A DNA stretch of 64,000 nt, from the NCBI GenBank assembly GCA_963838775.1, contig CAWISP010000028.1, positions 62,001 through 126,000 on the forward strand. Reading direction: 5' to 3'. Made by a program: the position numbers and the translations under genes. Position 1 is the stretch's first letter; every line of letters begins with the position of its first letter. This DNA is from Chersky-840 sp963838775 (GTDB taxonomy: Bacteria > Actinomycetota > Acidimicrobiia > Acidimicrobiales > UBA8190). Shown here one piece after another: positions 27,143 through 36,173 of this stretch. The notes below the pieces were generated by a model, which saw nothing but the letters and a program-made list of their open reading frames with translations, was not told the origin of the DNA and did not search any database.

Positions 27143-29026
27143 TCAACCGCCGGCGTAAAGGTCGTCGATGATCTCGGCGTAGTGTTCGTAGACGACGGTT
27201 CGTTTGACCTTCATCGTGGGGGTGAGCTCCCCAGCCTCGGCAGTCAGGTCATGGGCCAGCACCCGGAACTTACGGATGCCTTCGGGGTGTGACCGCTTGA
27301 CATTGATCTGATCAATGCCCGCCTGGATCTCGGTGAGCAGGTCGGGATCGGCCGCCAGGGATTCCAACTCGCCGAGCTTGTTGTGTAGCTGAGCCCAGCG
27401 AGTGAGCTTCTCAGGGTCGAGGGTGAGCAGGGCCGCGAGATACTTGCGGCCTTCACCGACGACGATCGCCTCGGAGACAAGCGGATGGTTGCGAAGGTCG
27501 CTCTCGATGTCCTGAGGGGCGATGTTCTGGCCGGCGGCTGTGATGATCAGATCCTTCTTGCGGCCGAGCATGCACAGGGAGCCGTCGGCGTCAAAGGCGC
27601 CCGTGTCGCCGGTGTGCATCCACCCGTCGGCGTCGACGAGTGCAGCCGTGGCCTTAGAGTCGTTGAGGTAGCCGAGGCACACGTTGCCGCCCTTGAGGAG
27701 GATCTCGCCGTCGTCGGCGGTCCTGACGCTGATCCCGGGCAGCGCCGTTCCGACGGTGCCGATCCGGATGTGATCGGTGGGGTTGCCGGTGCCGGCCCCG
27801 CAGCCCTCGGTTTGGCCGTACAGCTGGATTAGGGGCAGCCCGATGGCGTGGAACCAGCGAATGAGGTCGGGGTGGATCGGCGCCGCCGCGGTGACCAGGA
27901 CGTGGGCCCGGTCGAGGCCGAGCTGCTGGCGGATGGTCGCCCCGATGGTCCGGTCCAGGACCGCGTTGAGAGCGATCGCAGACCGGGTCTGCGGCGTGCC
28001 CTGCTGCTCAGCGGTCACCTTGCGCAGGCCGAGGGTGATGTAGCGATCGATGGCGGCCCGAACCGGCAGTGCCTGGGTCCGCACGTGGTCCTCGATACCT
28101 TCGCGCAGTTTCTCCCACACCCGGGGCACGGCCACGAACACGCTCGGCCGACACGCCGGGAGGTCCTCGGCGACCGTGGTGAGGCTGCGGGCGAACCAGG
28201 TCTCGCCGCCCACGGCGATCGGCATGAAGTCGCTGACCATCCGCTCGGCGATGTGGCTGAGGGGCAGGAACGACAAGAAGCGTTCGCCTTCGCCCAGGTC
28301 ATAGACAGGGGCGACGCAGCGCAACGACCACATGATGTTGGCGTGGCTGATCACCACCCCTTTGGGAGGGCCGCTGGTACCGCTCGTGTAGACGATCGTT
28401 GCCACGTCATCGGGCTGAACCTGACGGGACCGTTCGTCCACGGCTTCGGGAGCGCTGTTGAGCTGGTCGGTGCCTACACCCCGAAGATCGTCGAAGCCGA
28501 TGACGAAGCTGTCACCGGCCCGACGGGCGCCGTCCGCCAGGACCACCCGCTTGAGGGCGGGCAGCTCGTCGCTAACCTCGAGAACCTTGCCCAGCTGGGC
28601 GTGGGTGTCCACGAAGCACACTGCGACGTTGGCGTGGCCGAGGATGTAGGCGACCTGGGCCGGTGAGCTCGTGGGGTAGACGGGCACCGTCACGCTCCCG
28701 TTGAGGAGCGTTCCGAGGTCCGCCAGGTGCCACTCCACTCGGTTCGCCGACAAGATTGCCACCCGCTGACCGGGGCCGACGCCGACCTCGGCCAAGCCCC
28801 CGGCGACCTGACGGGCCGCCAGGAGGTACTCGGCCCACGTAATGATTTCCCACTCCCCGGGGGTCAAACGCTCGCCCGAGCAGTGCCGCATCGCCGGGCG
28901 ATCGGGATGACGCCGTCCGTTCCTGATGAAGGCGTCAACGATCGTGGAGCCCTGTTCAGGTGATACTCCGGGCGATCGCCTCTCGGTCCCCACCCGATGG
29001 TCCCGGTTATGTAGAAGAGACGTCAC
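27143..29026 (-). CDS. Long-chain fatty-acid-CoA ligase (AMP-forming)
   Basis: 627 residues. Adenylation motifs: 'TIVYTSGTSGPPKGV' (A3), 'QLYGQTEGCG' (A5), 'DGWMHTGDTGAFDADG' (A7) and 'GRKKDLIITAAGQNIAPQDIE' (A8). Overall the FadD15/FACL type. It activates fatty acids with ATP and CoA. It is convergent with the GNAT gene (5-base gap), and its start is ATG 29026. Full length for the family. Confidence 0.92.
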   Translation of the reverse strand: MTSLLHNRDHRVGTERRSPGVSPEQGSTIVDAFIRNGRRHPDRPAMRHCSGERLTPGEWEIITWAEYLLAARQVAGGLAEVGVGPGQRVAILSANRVEWHLADLGTLLNGSVTVPVYPTSSPAQVAYILGHANVAVCFVDTHAQLGKVLEVSDELPALKRVVLADGARRAGDSFVIGFDDLRGVGTDQLNSAPEAVDERSRQVQPDDVATIVYTSGTSGPPKGVVISHANIMWSLRCVAPVYDLGEGERFLSFLPLSHIAERMVSDFMPIAVGGETWFARSLTTVAEDLPACRPSVFVAVPRVWEKLREGIEDHVRTQALPVRAAIDRYITLGLRKVTAEQQGTPQTRSAIALNAVLDRTIGATIRQQLGLDRAHVLVTAAAPIHPDLIRWFHAIGLPLIQLYGQTEGCGAGTGNPTDHIRIGTVGTALPGISVRTADDGEILLKGGNVCLGYLNDSKATAALVDADGWMHTGDTGAFDADGSLCMLGRKKDLIITAAGQNIAPQDIESDLRNHPLVSEAIVVGEGRKYLAALLTLDPEKLTRWAQLHNKLGELESLAADPDLLTEIQAGIDQINVKRSHPEGIRKFRVLAHDLTAEAGELTPTMKVKRTVVYEHYAEIIDDLYAGG

Positions 29027-29734
29027 ACCTATGCCTTATGACGATCCAGCAGATTGGCGCCAGAGCCGAAGGGCTCTTTTAGACACCGAAGGGCGGCATG
29101 CCGGAGAATCTCCCGCCCGACCCTGGACGACGGCACCGGAGGCGAGGACAGTACAACCCACCTCCGAGGAGTGGCCTTCTGGGGGCCAGCGACAGCCATC
29201 ACGCCGCTCAGAGGTGTCGCGATCGCGATCATCAACGGACACGTGAGCCGCCGCGACTATGCGTGGGGTGCGCGCAAAGGCCGGTATCGGTCCAGGTCCC
29301 GACCTCAGCCCAACGAGCCAGACGGTATCCGGTACTCGGGGTCATGCACCCCCGTGCCCTTCTCTCTGTCCGAAAGATTGCACAAAGATTCAGGTGGACC
29401 GACCAACGGGCTATCCGACCGGGATCACCATCATCGAGCAATACCGCCGTGACCCGATCACCCAACTGAGCGACGCAAATAGCGCATCACCGGCATTTCC
29501 CCCTGTCTCGTGACTGCGGTGGGGTTTCACGTGGTGAGCCGAGCCTGGCGCTTTGCCCTTGGGTGCCACTCCACGAGGTCATCTGCTGTATCCCGTCCAC
29601 TCAGCCTGAGCCAGAGCGTCTGGATCGTCAGTTCCGTCACCTCATGCCCTCGCGGTCGGGTCTCGGCCATTGGGGTACGAGTTCACGATGTCAGTTGCGT
29701 TTGGCAGAAGAGGAGCGTCGATGTCGTTAGGTGA
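29027..29734. other. Long intergenic region with degenerate repeat copy
   Basis: About 700 bases without a supported gene. 29331-29499 is the second copy of repeat R1. The remainder shows no coding pattern. Confidence 0.5.
29331..29499 (+). repeat. Degenerate intergenic repeat R1, copy b
   Basis: Direct-orientation partner of 18211-18383; see that entry. Both copies end near an identical 18-base block, and both lie in long non-coding gaps. Confidence 0.65.
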
Positions 29735-30214
29735 TTACTCCGTGGGTTTGGCGAGGACGGACTCGACCGAGTCGAGCAGCGTTCGTTTGTTTGCGGGTAT
29801 TGGCACGGGCCCCCAGTGCCCCTCGAACAGCGGCGCCCACCGTGCCAACATCTGTTGGGAAGCCTGTATCACGACTGGTGTGTTCGGATCCAGACGCCTG
29901 AGGGCCGCAACGACCTTGCGGGACGACTCGCGATCAAGTTCGAGCGACGACACCACCACGTCGGCGCGCTCAACCAGCTCGCATCGTCCGCACGCCACGA
30001 GCGGGCACGGGCGTGGACCGAGGCCTCTTGGCCCCCGGCACCACGAGACCTCGTATCCGTTGTTGTCCAGAAGGCGCCAGTATCCGTACGCCCTGGCCAC
30101 GTCGGGTTCCTCAACCAGGACTTGTGGTCGGGGGTGCTTGCCTTCCGCACGCAGACCCAGATGCTTCCATCGACGGGCGAAGTCCGTGCCCAGGAGGTTG
30201 CGGTGACTTCGCAT
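29735..30214 (-). CDS. Orphan receiver-like domain protein
   Basis: 159 residues from ATG 30214, preceded by AAGGAAGG. 'PQVLVEEPDVARAYGYWRLLDNNGYEV', 'ERADVVVSSLELD' and 'RRLDPNTPVVIQAS' follow the beta-alpha pattern of a response-regulator receiver. The phospho-acceptor Asp is not evident at the expected strand end ('VVVSSLELD'). A cysteine trio in 'PCPLVACGRC' is unusual. No output domain or kinase is adjacent. It may be a degenerate receiver or another flavodoxin-like fold. Confidence 0.6.
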   Translation of the reverse strand: MRSHRNLLGTDFARRWKHLGLRAEGKHPRPQVLVEEPDVARAYGYWRLLDNNGYEVSWCRGPRGLGPRPCPLVACGRCELVERADVVVSSLELDRESSRKVVAALRRLDPNTPVVIQASQQMLARWAPLFEGHWGPVPIPANKRTLLDSVESVLAKPTE

Positions 30215-30713
30215 AGGCACCTTCCTTCTCGCGCGCGGCCCGAGGAGCCGCTCAAGAACCAGCGTGACCCTCAGGCGCGTGGCCAGATAGGGACTTTCGT
30301 CCCAGATCCCGGACTCGGAGCAAAGCAGGCTGCCTGAGCCTTCCTTCAGCCCCCTCCCGGAAGTGCCGTTCCCGACGAGGTCCAGTGCAACGGCGAGGGC
30401 AGGCCAGATAAGCGCAGAATCGGGGGTTGCGCGCACCCTATGGCTCCATCCGGGCTGGGCTCACAGCGTCAGATGCCGGGACCTCGGTCCGGTGCCGCCC
30501 CGTCCTGTATCACCGCCACGGCGCATTTGCGCGTGGGGTGAGGTCAGAGGCAGTCCGCTGACTCGACAGCGGCGGACGATGCGTCACTCCTCTTTCGCCC
30601 ACCCTGGACCGGGGATCCCGCTCGGTCCAGTGGTAGGCACCCCGGCTCTCTGGGGCGACGTCGGACCCGGCATCATTTACCGGTCCGGCTATGAGGGCCG
30701 GGCAACCGGCCCG
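30215..30713. other. Divergent intergenic region, nothing recognised
   Basis: About 500 bases between the receiver-like gene and a GNAT gene. Open frames across it are not family-like. Promoters for both genes should lie here, but none is clear. Confidence 0.4.
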
Positions 30714-31247
30714 GTGAAGTTGCGTCAGAATGGCCCTGTGGGTTCGGGGGTGACGATTCGGCCGGTACGGGCTGACGACCTGGCTCTTCTCGGTCGACTG
30801 CTCCTTGATCCAACCGCCTCGGGGGAGTTCGAATGGTTCGGCTACCGGGCTGACCGGCTCAAGGAATTGCAGCGTCGCTGGGATCAGGACGGACTCATCG
30901 GCGAGGACTCGTTCCTTGCCTTGGCGTTACCGGACGACACTTGCATCGGATGGGTGAATTGGCGTCCCGGACGGTTCGGGTGCTGTGAGATCGGGATCGC
31001 GCTACTCCCGGAACATCGGGGCCAAGGACATGGCTCCGAGGCGCAACGTCAGCTGGTCGAGTACCTGTTTTCCAATCTGCCCGTACACCGCCTGGAGGCT
31101 TCCACCGAGGCCGACAACGTCGCCGAGCAAAGGGCCTTGGAGCGCGTCGGGTTCCGGCAGGAGGGCGTGAGAAGGGATGGGCGCTTCCGAAACGGACAAT
31201 GGCGAGACGGAGTTCTGTACGGCCTCCTGCGGACTGACCCGCGGTAG
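30714..31247 (+). CDS. GNAT acetyltransferase, RimJ/RimL type
   Basis: 177 residues if started at GTG 30714; GTG 30738 is equally plausible. 'VTIRPVRADDLALLGRLLLDP', 'IGIALLPEHRGQGHGSEAQRQLVEYLF' (acetyl-CoA site R-G-x-G-x-G) and 'HRLEASTEADNVAEQRALERVGFRQEG' are diagnostic of Acetyltransf_3 proteins. These often acetylate ribosomal proteins or small amines; substrate unknown. It is convergent with the ClC gene. Confidence 0.85.
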   Translation: MKLRQNGPVGSGVTIRPVRADDLALLGRLLLDPTASGEFEWFGYRADRLKELQRRWDQDGLIGEDSFLALALPDDTCIGWVNWRPGRFGCCEIGIALLPEHRGQGHGSEAQRQLVEYLFSNLPVHRLEASTEADNVAEQRALERVGFRQEGVRRDGRFRNGQWRDGVLYGLLRTDPR

Positions 31248-31259
31248 TCGCTGACCGGC

Positions 31260-32897
31260 TCAGGACAAGTCCGGCGATGCGCTCGATACCTGACCGTCCC
31301 GATCGTCGCAGAGGGGGTGGCTGCGGCTGGCGGTATAGCGACCGATAGTCGGGGATCTCGGTAACACCCTGTAGCCATCTCTGGCATGAGCACTGCGTGG
31401 GAGTCGGGTAACGGGGCCGTGCGCATGGGGCGCGAGCTCGGTGCGCACTCCTTGGGGGAGCGGCTGCATGACGTCGGCCACAGTGAGCGTCTGCAGCACG
31501 CCGGTGGCCTTGGGCCGCTCGATATCGATGCCGCGCCGCAGCAGCTTCGTCGTGTAGATGCTGCCGTAGGAGAACCTCTTCGAGACCGCGGCGGCGATAC
31601 TGGCGGCCAACATGACCGGCAACACCAGGGTGAAGTTGCCGGTCATCTCCACCACGCTGGCGATGGCCGTGAGCGGAGCCTGGGCGGCGGCGGCGAAGAC
31701 CCCGCCCATGGCCACCACGGCGTAGATGGCCGGCGGTCCCACGACCGACCCAAACAGATGGTGGGCGATGACCCCGAAGGCCATGCCTCCCGCCGCCCCA
31801 GTGAACAGCGACGGGGCGAACACCCCTCCCGATCCTCCGATGGAGAGGGTGAGGCTCGACGCCACGATCTTTCCCACCATGAGGACGACGACGAACCACA
31901 GGACATCGTGACCGGCGATGATCTCGTTCATCACCGGGTAGCCCACCCCGTACATCTGGGGTAGGGCAAGGAGAAGCGCACCGAGAGCGACGCCGCCCAC
32001 CGCCGGCTTGGCCCACTCCGGCCGACCCTTCCAGAGCCTGTCGGCGACATCCTCGAGTCCGTACAGAAACGTCTTGAACCCGACTCCGATGAGTCCGGCC
32101 AGGACCCCGAGAAGGGCTATGAGCAGATAACTGGAATCGTGGGCGATCGAGAGATCGTGTGGTATCTGCGCGAAGAAGGGCGCGGAGCCGAAGAAGGCGC
32201 GACTGACGAGATCCGCGGTGACGGCGGAGAGCACCGTGGCGAACAGGGCGTCGAGCGAGAACTCGCGCAGGACGATCTCGAACCCGAAGAAGAGTCCGGT
32301 GAGCGGCGCGTTGAAGGTGGCGGCGATCCCGCCGGCCGCTCCACACGCCACGATGATGCGCAGGCGGGACTCCGACATCTTGACGAGCTGTCCGAGCGAC
32401 GAGGCGAAGGCCGACCCGATCTGGACGATGGGACCTTCGCGGCCGACTGATCCTCCGGTGCCGATGCACAGCGCCGAGGCCAGGGCCTTCACGATGCTCA
32501 CCTGGGGACGAATCCGCCCCCCGTTCTCAGCCACAGCCAGCATCACTTCGGGCACGCCGTGTCCCCGGGCCTCGCGGGCGAAACGCTGAATCAGCGGCCC
32601 GTAGAGAAGTCCTCCGATGACCGGAATCAGAAGAAAGAACCCGATTCCCAGCCAGGGCAGATGCAGGCTGGCGACGCGGCCCTGCTGTCCGAACTGCTCG
32701 TGTCCGGTGGCCAGCCATGTAAAGGCAAAGATCAGCCACCGAAACCCGACGGCACCGACGCCGGCACCTGCCCCGACGACCAGGGCCATCACCACCAACC
32801 CGAGTCGGGAGCCCCGCAGCCACGTCGACATCACCCTGGCCGCAGAGTGCCTCGTCTCGTGGTGGGGCCATAGGACCCACGAAGAGGACGTGGTCAC
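31260..32897 (-). CDS. ClC-type chloride channel/antiporter with truncated CBS tail
   Basis: 545 residues from GTG 32897. ClC filter motifs: 'GHGVPEV', 'GSVGREGPIVQIG' (gating Glu in REGP) and 'GGVFAPSLF' (G-x-F-x-P). About 10-12 membrane helices. The C-terminus starts a CBS domain ('TLTVADVMQPLPQ') but then loses the pattern and ends in low-complexity sequence, so the CBS pair appears truncated. The start overlaps the MarR stop (GTGA), so MarR probably controls it. Confidence 0.88.
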   Translation of the reverse strand: MTTSSSWVLWPHHETRHSAARVMSTWLRGSRLGLVVMALVVGAGAGVGAVGFRWLIFAFTWLATGHEQFGQQGRVASLHLPWLGIGFFLLIPVIGGLLYGPLIQRFAREARGHGVPEVMLAVAENGGRIRPQVSIVKALASALCIGTGGSVGREGPIVQIGSAFASSLGQLVKMSESRLRIIVACGAAGGIAATFNAPLTGLFFGFEIVLREFSLDALFATVLSAVTADLVSRAFFGSAPFFAQIPHDLSIAHDSSYLLIALLGVLAGLIGVGFKTFLYGLEDVADRLWKGRPEWAKPAVGGVALGALLLALPQMYGVGYPVMNEIIAGHDVLWFVVVLMVGKIVASSLTLSIGGSGGVFAPSLFTGAAGGMAFGVIAHHLFGSVVGPPAIYAVVAMGGVFAAAAQAPLTAIASVVEMTGNFTLVLPVMLAASIAAAVSKRFSYGSIYTTKLLRRGIDIERPKATGVLQTLTVADVMQPLPQGVRTELAPHAHGPVTRLPRSAHARDGYRVLPRSPTIGRYTASRSHPLCDDRDGQVSSASPDLS

Positions 32898-33391
32898 AAC
32901 TCCCAGCTGCGTTGCCAGCCGTCCTCGGGGACCTCACCGGCGGCGGTGCCGAAGGTGATGAAGGCTCGCACTAGAGCTCCGTGCTCGGCCGGATCCACGG
33001 CCTCCAGGATGCGCCCGATCTCCTGGCGCCGTCTCTGGGTGACACGGTCGACCAAGCGCCGTCCCGAGGCGCTCAGGTCCAGCAGCACCACCCTCCGATC
33101 GACGACGTCGCGCCGGCGGGTGATGAGGCGCTTGCGCACGAGACGGTCGCACATGCGGGTAGCGGTCGACGGATCGACGCCGAGGGCCTGGGCCAGATCG
33201 ACGGGTCGCTGCGCACCCCGGGACCCGAGGACCACCAGCGCCCGGTACTGAGGCAGAGAGACCTCTGACTCGTGCTCGGCCAGAGACCGGGCGGCCACGG
33301 CCACGAGAACCCGGCTGGCGGTGAGCACGGCATCGGCCAGCTGGTCGGACTGCGCTTTCGATCGGACCCCTGGACGGGTAGCGGTTGCCAT
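32894..33391 (-). CDS. MarR-family transcriptional regulator
   Basis: 165 residues. Winged helix pattern 'LPQYRALVVLGSRGAQRPVDLAQALGVDPSTATRMCDRLVRKRLITRRRDVVDRR', seen as contiguous MarR core at about 45-105. It acts as a dimer. An 18-base perfect operator-like palindrome starts 6 bases upstream of its start, so autoregulation is very likely. Coupled to the downstream ClC gene. Confidence 0.92.
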   Translation of the reverse strand: MATATRPGVRSKAQSDQLADAVLTASRVLVAVAARSLAEHESEVSLPQYRALVVLGSRGAQRPVDLAQALGVDPSTATRMCDRLVRKRLITRRRDVVDRRVVLLDLSASGRRLVDRVTQRRRQEIGRILEAVDPAEHGALVRAFITFGTAAGEVPEDGWQRSWEL

Positions 33392-33396
33392 ACAGT

Positions 33397-33414
33397 CATT
33401 GTAGCTCTACAATG
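33397..33414. promoter_or_regulatory. MarR operator candidate
   Basis: CATTGTAG-CT-CTACAATG, a perfect 8+2+8 inverted repeat just upstream of the MarR start at 33391. Spacing and symmetry fit a MarR dimer site. Confidence 0.8.
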
Positions 33415-33485
33415 TTCTTTGAGAGCCCATCCCAGATCCAGGCGGTGTCACCTGGTGGACCTCGTGATGAGCCGAGCGAAAGGTC

Positions 33486-33728
33486 TTGGTTGTCGTGGTC
33501 TTGGTGTCGCCGACATTTCATCCCGATGCAGATTCGGTCGAACTACACCGCCATAAAGACGGATGGTCCCTATCGTTCGTCCGCCCCCACGGGCGGGAGC
33601 ATCAGCTCTTCACAAAGAATGAGGTTGGCGAGGATATCGGCGAGCGTGCCGTCAAGAATGAAGGCAACGTCGTCAGGTGCGTACAGTCATGTTTGAGGGC
33701 CGCAGGCTATAAGAGCATCCGCCGCTGA
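33486..33728 (+). CDS. Small hypothetical protein
   Basis: 80 residues; 'DADSVELHRHKDGWSLSFVRPHGREHQLFTKNEVGEDIGERAVKNEGNVV' looks protein-like and soluble. No family recognised and no strong ribosome site. Could be a chance frame. Confidence 0.35.
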   Translation: MVVVVLVSPTFHPDADSVELHRHKDGWSLSFVRPHGREHQLFTKNEVGEDIGERAVKNEGNVVRCVQSCLRAAGYKSIRR

Positions 33729-33808
33729 CCTACAGATCTTTCTGCTGAGGTCGTTGCAGTCTGGGATCTGACTCCAGTAGTGGCGGCCTAGGATCATCTG
33801 GGTCTCGC

Positions 33809-34012
33809 GTGGAACAGACAGAGATCCCTCAATGCCCTCAATGCGGGCATGACTTGACCAGCTCGCTCATGAACCCCCAAGGCACCGATACTGCCGGGGT
33901 CCTCTATCAGGCGAAGTTCTGCGGCGACCAGGGCTTGCTGTTCGGGCAAGCTTCTGACGGTTCGTGGACGGTATCCCTGAGGCCCTTGGCCCCTGGCAGA
34001 AAGACCGACTGA
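33809..34012 (+). CDS. Small protein with zinc-ribbon-like CxxC
   Basis: 67 residues from GTG 33809. 'CPQCGHDL' at residues 9-16 is a typical half zinc ribbon; a second C-x2-C is absent (one Cys in 'KFCGDQG'). 'LFGQASDGSWTVSLRPLAPG' follows. Function unknown; the flanks are repeat-rich non-coding DNA. Confidence 0.4.
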   Translation: MEQTEIPQCPQCGHDLTSSLMNPQGTDTAGVLYQAKFCGDQGLLFGQASDGSWTVSLRPLAPGRKTD

Positions 34013-34109
34013 AGCCTCTCATAGCCGTGGCCACACGGCTGGTCGGCCGTATGGTGAAGGAGGCCAGTAGTCAGCCCGACCGGTGTATCGCCACGGTTTG
34101 TCGGCGCAC

Positions 34110-34165
34110 TATCACCGCGGCCACCAGGCGGTAATGCCGTTCCTGAAGGGGCGGGCCGTGTCAAG
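34110..34165 (+). repeat. Dispersed repeat R3, copy a
   Basis: Matches the reverse complement of 47407-47468. The core ATGCCGTTCCTGAAGGGG (34134-34151) is identical, and the following GGGCCGTGTCAAG is identical after a 1-base length change. It lies between the small zinc-ribbon frame and IS110 copy A. Confidence 0.75.
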
Positions 34166-34358
34166 AGGGCGACGGGGCTTTATTGTTCCTGACTTTCCAG
34201 CGTCGTCGTGAACGCGGACGCGCGCCGCTAACGAGTCGGGGTCAACGCTGGCCGAAGGCCACCCAAAGGGCGTGGCGTTGACGCTGGCGAGAAGCGGCGC
34301 ACCATGGAGTGCGACGACTATGTCTGTTGTAGGCCTCTCACGAAGTGAGAAGACGGTG

Positions 34359-35670
34359 TCCCATCGGTGTCAGCGAGGTGACACGGGGGCCCGATGAACG
34401 GGCCGCCAGCCATTCCTCCGCCGATCTCCGCGCATGATGGGTTTCGACGGCCACGATCCGGTGGGCGCAATCAGATGTCTCGGCCACGCCAGCACGCTGG
34501 GGGCCACGGCAATAGTCGGGCTCGCACCGGGCCGTGTCCGATCTTCCTCACGCCGCCTCCGGGTGCTCGAGGCAGTGGATCTCGTGGTCCCGGAGTCCGT
34601 AGAAGACGAGGGTGAGGAGTTTTCGCGCCACCGCCACGCGGGCCTTGAACTTGCCCCGGCGCTCGGCGATGCGGTGGTAGTCAGCACGGAGCTTGGGTCC
34701 ACCGCGATACTTGGTGACGGCCTCGATGGCCGCCCAGCGCACGAGCGGTGATCCCTGTTTGGTGATGCGCCCCCGACTGACTTTGTCGTCGGACTCGCGG
34801 TGCTTGGGGGTGAGCCCGGCCCACGAGCAGAGCTGCTCGGGGCGTTCGAAGCGGCTGATGTCGCCGATCTCGGCCACGAAGATCGCCCCGATGACCGGGC
34901 CGATGCCGTCCACCTTCTGGATGGCCCGGTAGCCGGGATCGTGTTTCAACTCTCGGTGGATGGTGGCGTCGAGCATGGACAGCTCTGTGTCGTAGACCTC
35001 GATCAGGTGCCGTAGCGACTTCATCCGCATGGCGTAGGCCTCCGGGAGCTCCAGCGAGTCGAGCTGGGCGGCTCCCCCCGGTGCCCACATCTCTTTGCGG
35101 ACGGGCAGGATGCCGTTCTTGGCCATGACTCCGTGGATCTGGGCCTTGCAACTGCTGCGGTGGTGCACCAGACGGAACCGGTAGCGCACGAGCTCGCGCA
35201 GTTCTCGTATCTCAGGCGGAGCGATCCAGCCTTCGGCCAGGCGCCCGAGGCGCAGCATGGCGGCCAAGTCCTTGGCGTCTCGCTCGTCGTTCTTCACTCG
35301 GCGGTTCCCCCAGTTGTTGCCGAGCGGATGGGCCAGGTGCACGTTGGCGCCCAGTTCTTTCAACAGGTCGCCGGCCCAATACCAGCCGTAGGTGCTCTCG
35401 AGGACCACCTCGGGCTCAGGCCCCGCGTCGGCCATGGCCTGGGCGAGTTCGTAGGGCTGGCTCGGGATCTTGACGCACCCGAGCATCTCGCCCTCAGCCG
35501 ACATCCGGTAAATGGTGGAGCTCCGGCGGTGCAGGTCGATTCCCACGTACTGTCGTTCCATAGGGGCCTCCTCCTCTTGTCGAGGGTTGGTTGTGGAAAC
35601 CCGAGTGTCGCTCAAGACGCTCGAATCTTCACGAGGGGCGGAGGCCCCGCCCCTTCATCCCATCAGTGTG
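34359..35670 (-). mobile_element. IS110-type element, copy A (about 1312 bp)
   Basis: Limits set by comparison with copy B at 45968-47272: both begin CACACTGATG and end near GATGGGA in transposase orientation. Non-coding flanks are 109 bases before the gene and about 189 after it, both conserved with copy B. The long conserved 3' flank is where IS1111-like members keep their bridge RNA. Confidence 0.78.
34548..35561 (-). CDS. IS110-family transposase (copy A)
   Basis: 337 residues. RuvC-like DEDD domain: 'YVGIDLHRRSS', 'VVLESTYGWYW' and 'KNDERDAKDLAAML'; C-terminal Transposase_20 domain 'VDGIGPVIGAIFVAEIGDISRF' and 'SWAGLTPKHRES'. Same length as copy B (46077-47090) and very similar. IS110 enzymes use a non-coding bridge RNA from the element to choose target and donor. 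The frame is intact. Confidence 0.95.
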   Translation of the reverse strand: MERQYVGIDLHRRSSTIYRMSAEGEMLGCVKIPSQPYELAQAMADAGPEPEVVLESTYGWYWAGDLLKELGANVHLAHPLGNNWGNRRVKNDERDAKDLAAMLRLGRLAEGWIAPPEIRELRELVRYRFRLVHHRSSCKAQIHGVMAKNGILPVRKEMWAPGGAAQLDSLELPEAYAMRMKSLRHLIEVYDTELSMLDATIHRELKHDPGYRAIQKVDGIGPVIGAIFVAEIGDISRFERPEQLCSWAGLTPKHRESDDKVSRGRITKQGSPLVRWAAIEAVTKYRGGPKLRADYHRIAERRGKFKARVAVARKLLTLVFYGLRDHEIHCLEHPEAA

Positions 35671-36173
35671 CGTGTGAGCCCCGGGGAATCCCTGACCGGC
35701 CACGCCGTCCGCAAACGCTCTGGCCCGCGAACACTGCTCGGGTCACTGCGCGACGAGGGCGAGAAGGATCGGCACGTATGCGCTTATCTGTGGCGGGGAG
35801 CCCTGTCAACGTCGCACCACGCTGGGTTTCCTTTCGGTGGGTAAGAACAGGCGGCCTTGCGGGCGCGTTCGTTCCTCGGGGCGTCGGTGGGGTCAAGGTG
35901 GAGCGCCCCACGGACGAACGACCTTGACCCTGACGGCGCCCCGATCACGCTCGCGGGCAAGGTCGGCTGGATATGTGCGCGATGCGGCGGGTGCCCGGGC
36001 TTATCTCGGTGCTCGGGTCATCGGCCCGGCGACGTGATGGGTGGTCGGGTTCCCACGCGCGGGGTTGCGGCCGCTCGTTCCAGTTGTGGACGTCCGCCAC
36101 CGTGGGCGGTCGACGAGCGCATCAGGGAGCTGGCCGCAGATCATCGTTGAAGTTAGGCATCGCCGCACCGAGT
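35671..36173. other. Spacer between two IS110 elements, with hairpin
   Basis: About 500 bases. GGGTCAAGGT (35890-35899) and ACCTTGACCC (35921-35930) form a perfect 10-bp stem with a 21-base loop. Part of this region may be the non-coding end of the IS110 element at 36174-37193. No gene recognised. Confidence 0.5.

Noticed and set aside
30895..32469. 524-codon minus-strand frame overlapping the ClC gene
   Set aside because: Arg/His-rich with no domain; the ClC frame has all filter motifs.
34230..34285. GTCAACGC ... GCGTTGAC inverted repeat considered as an attC-like or integron site
   Set aside because: The arms are only 8 bases, the inner part pairs poorly, and there is no integrase or cassette structure nearby.
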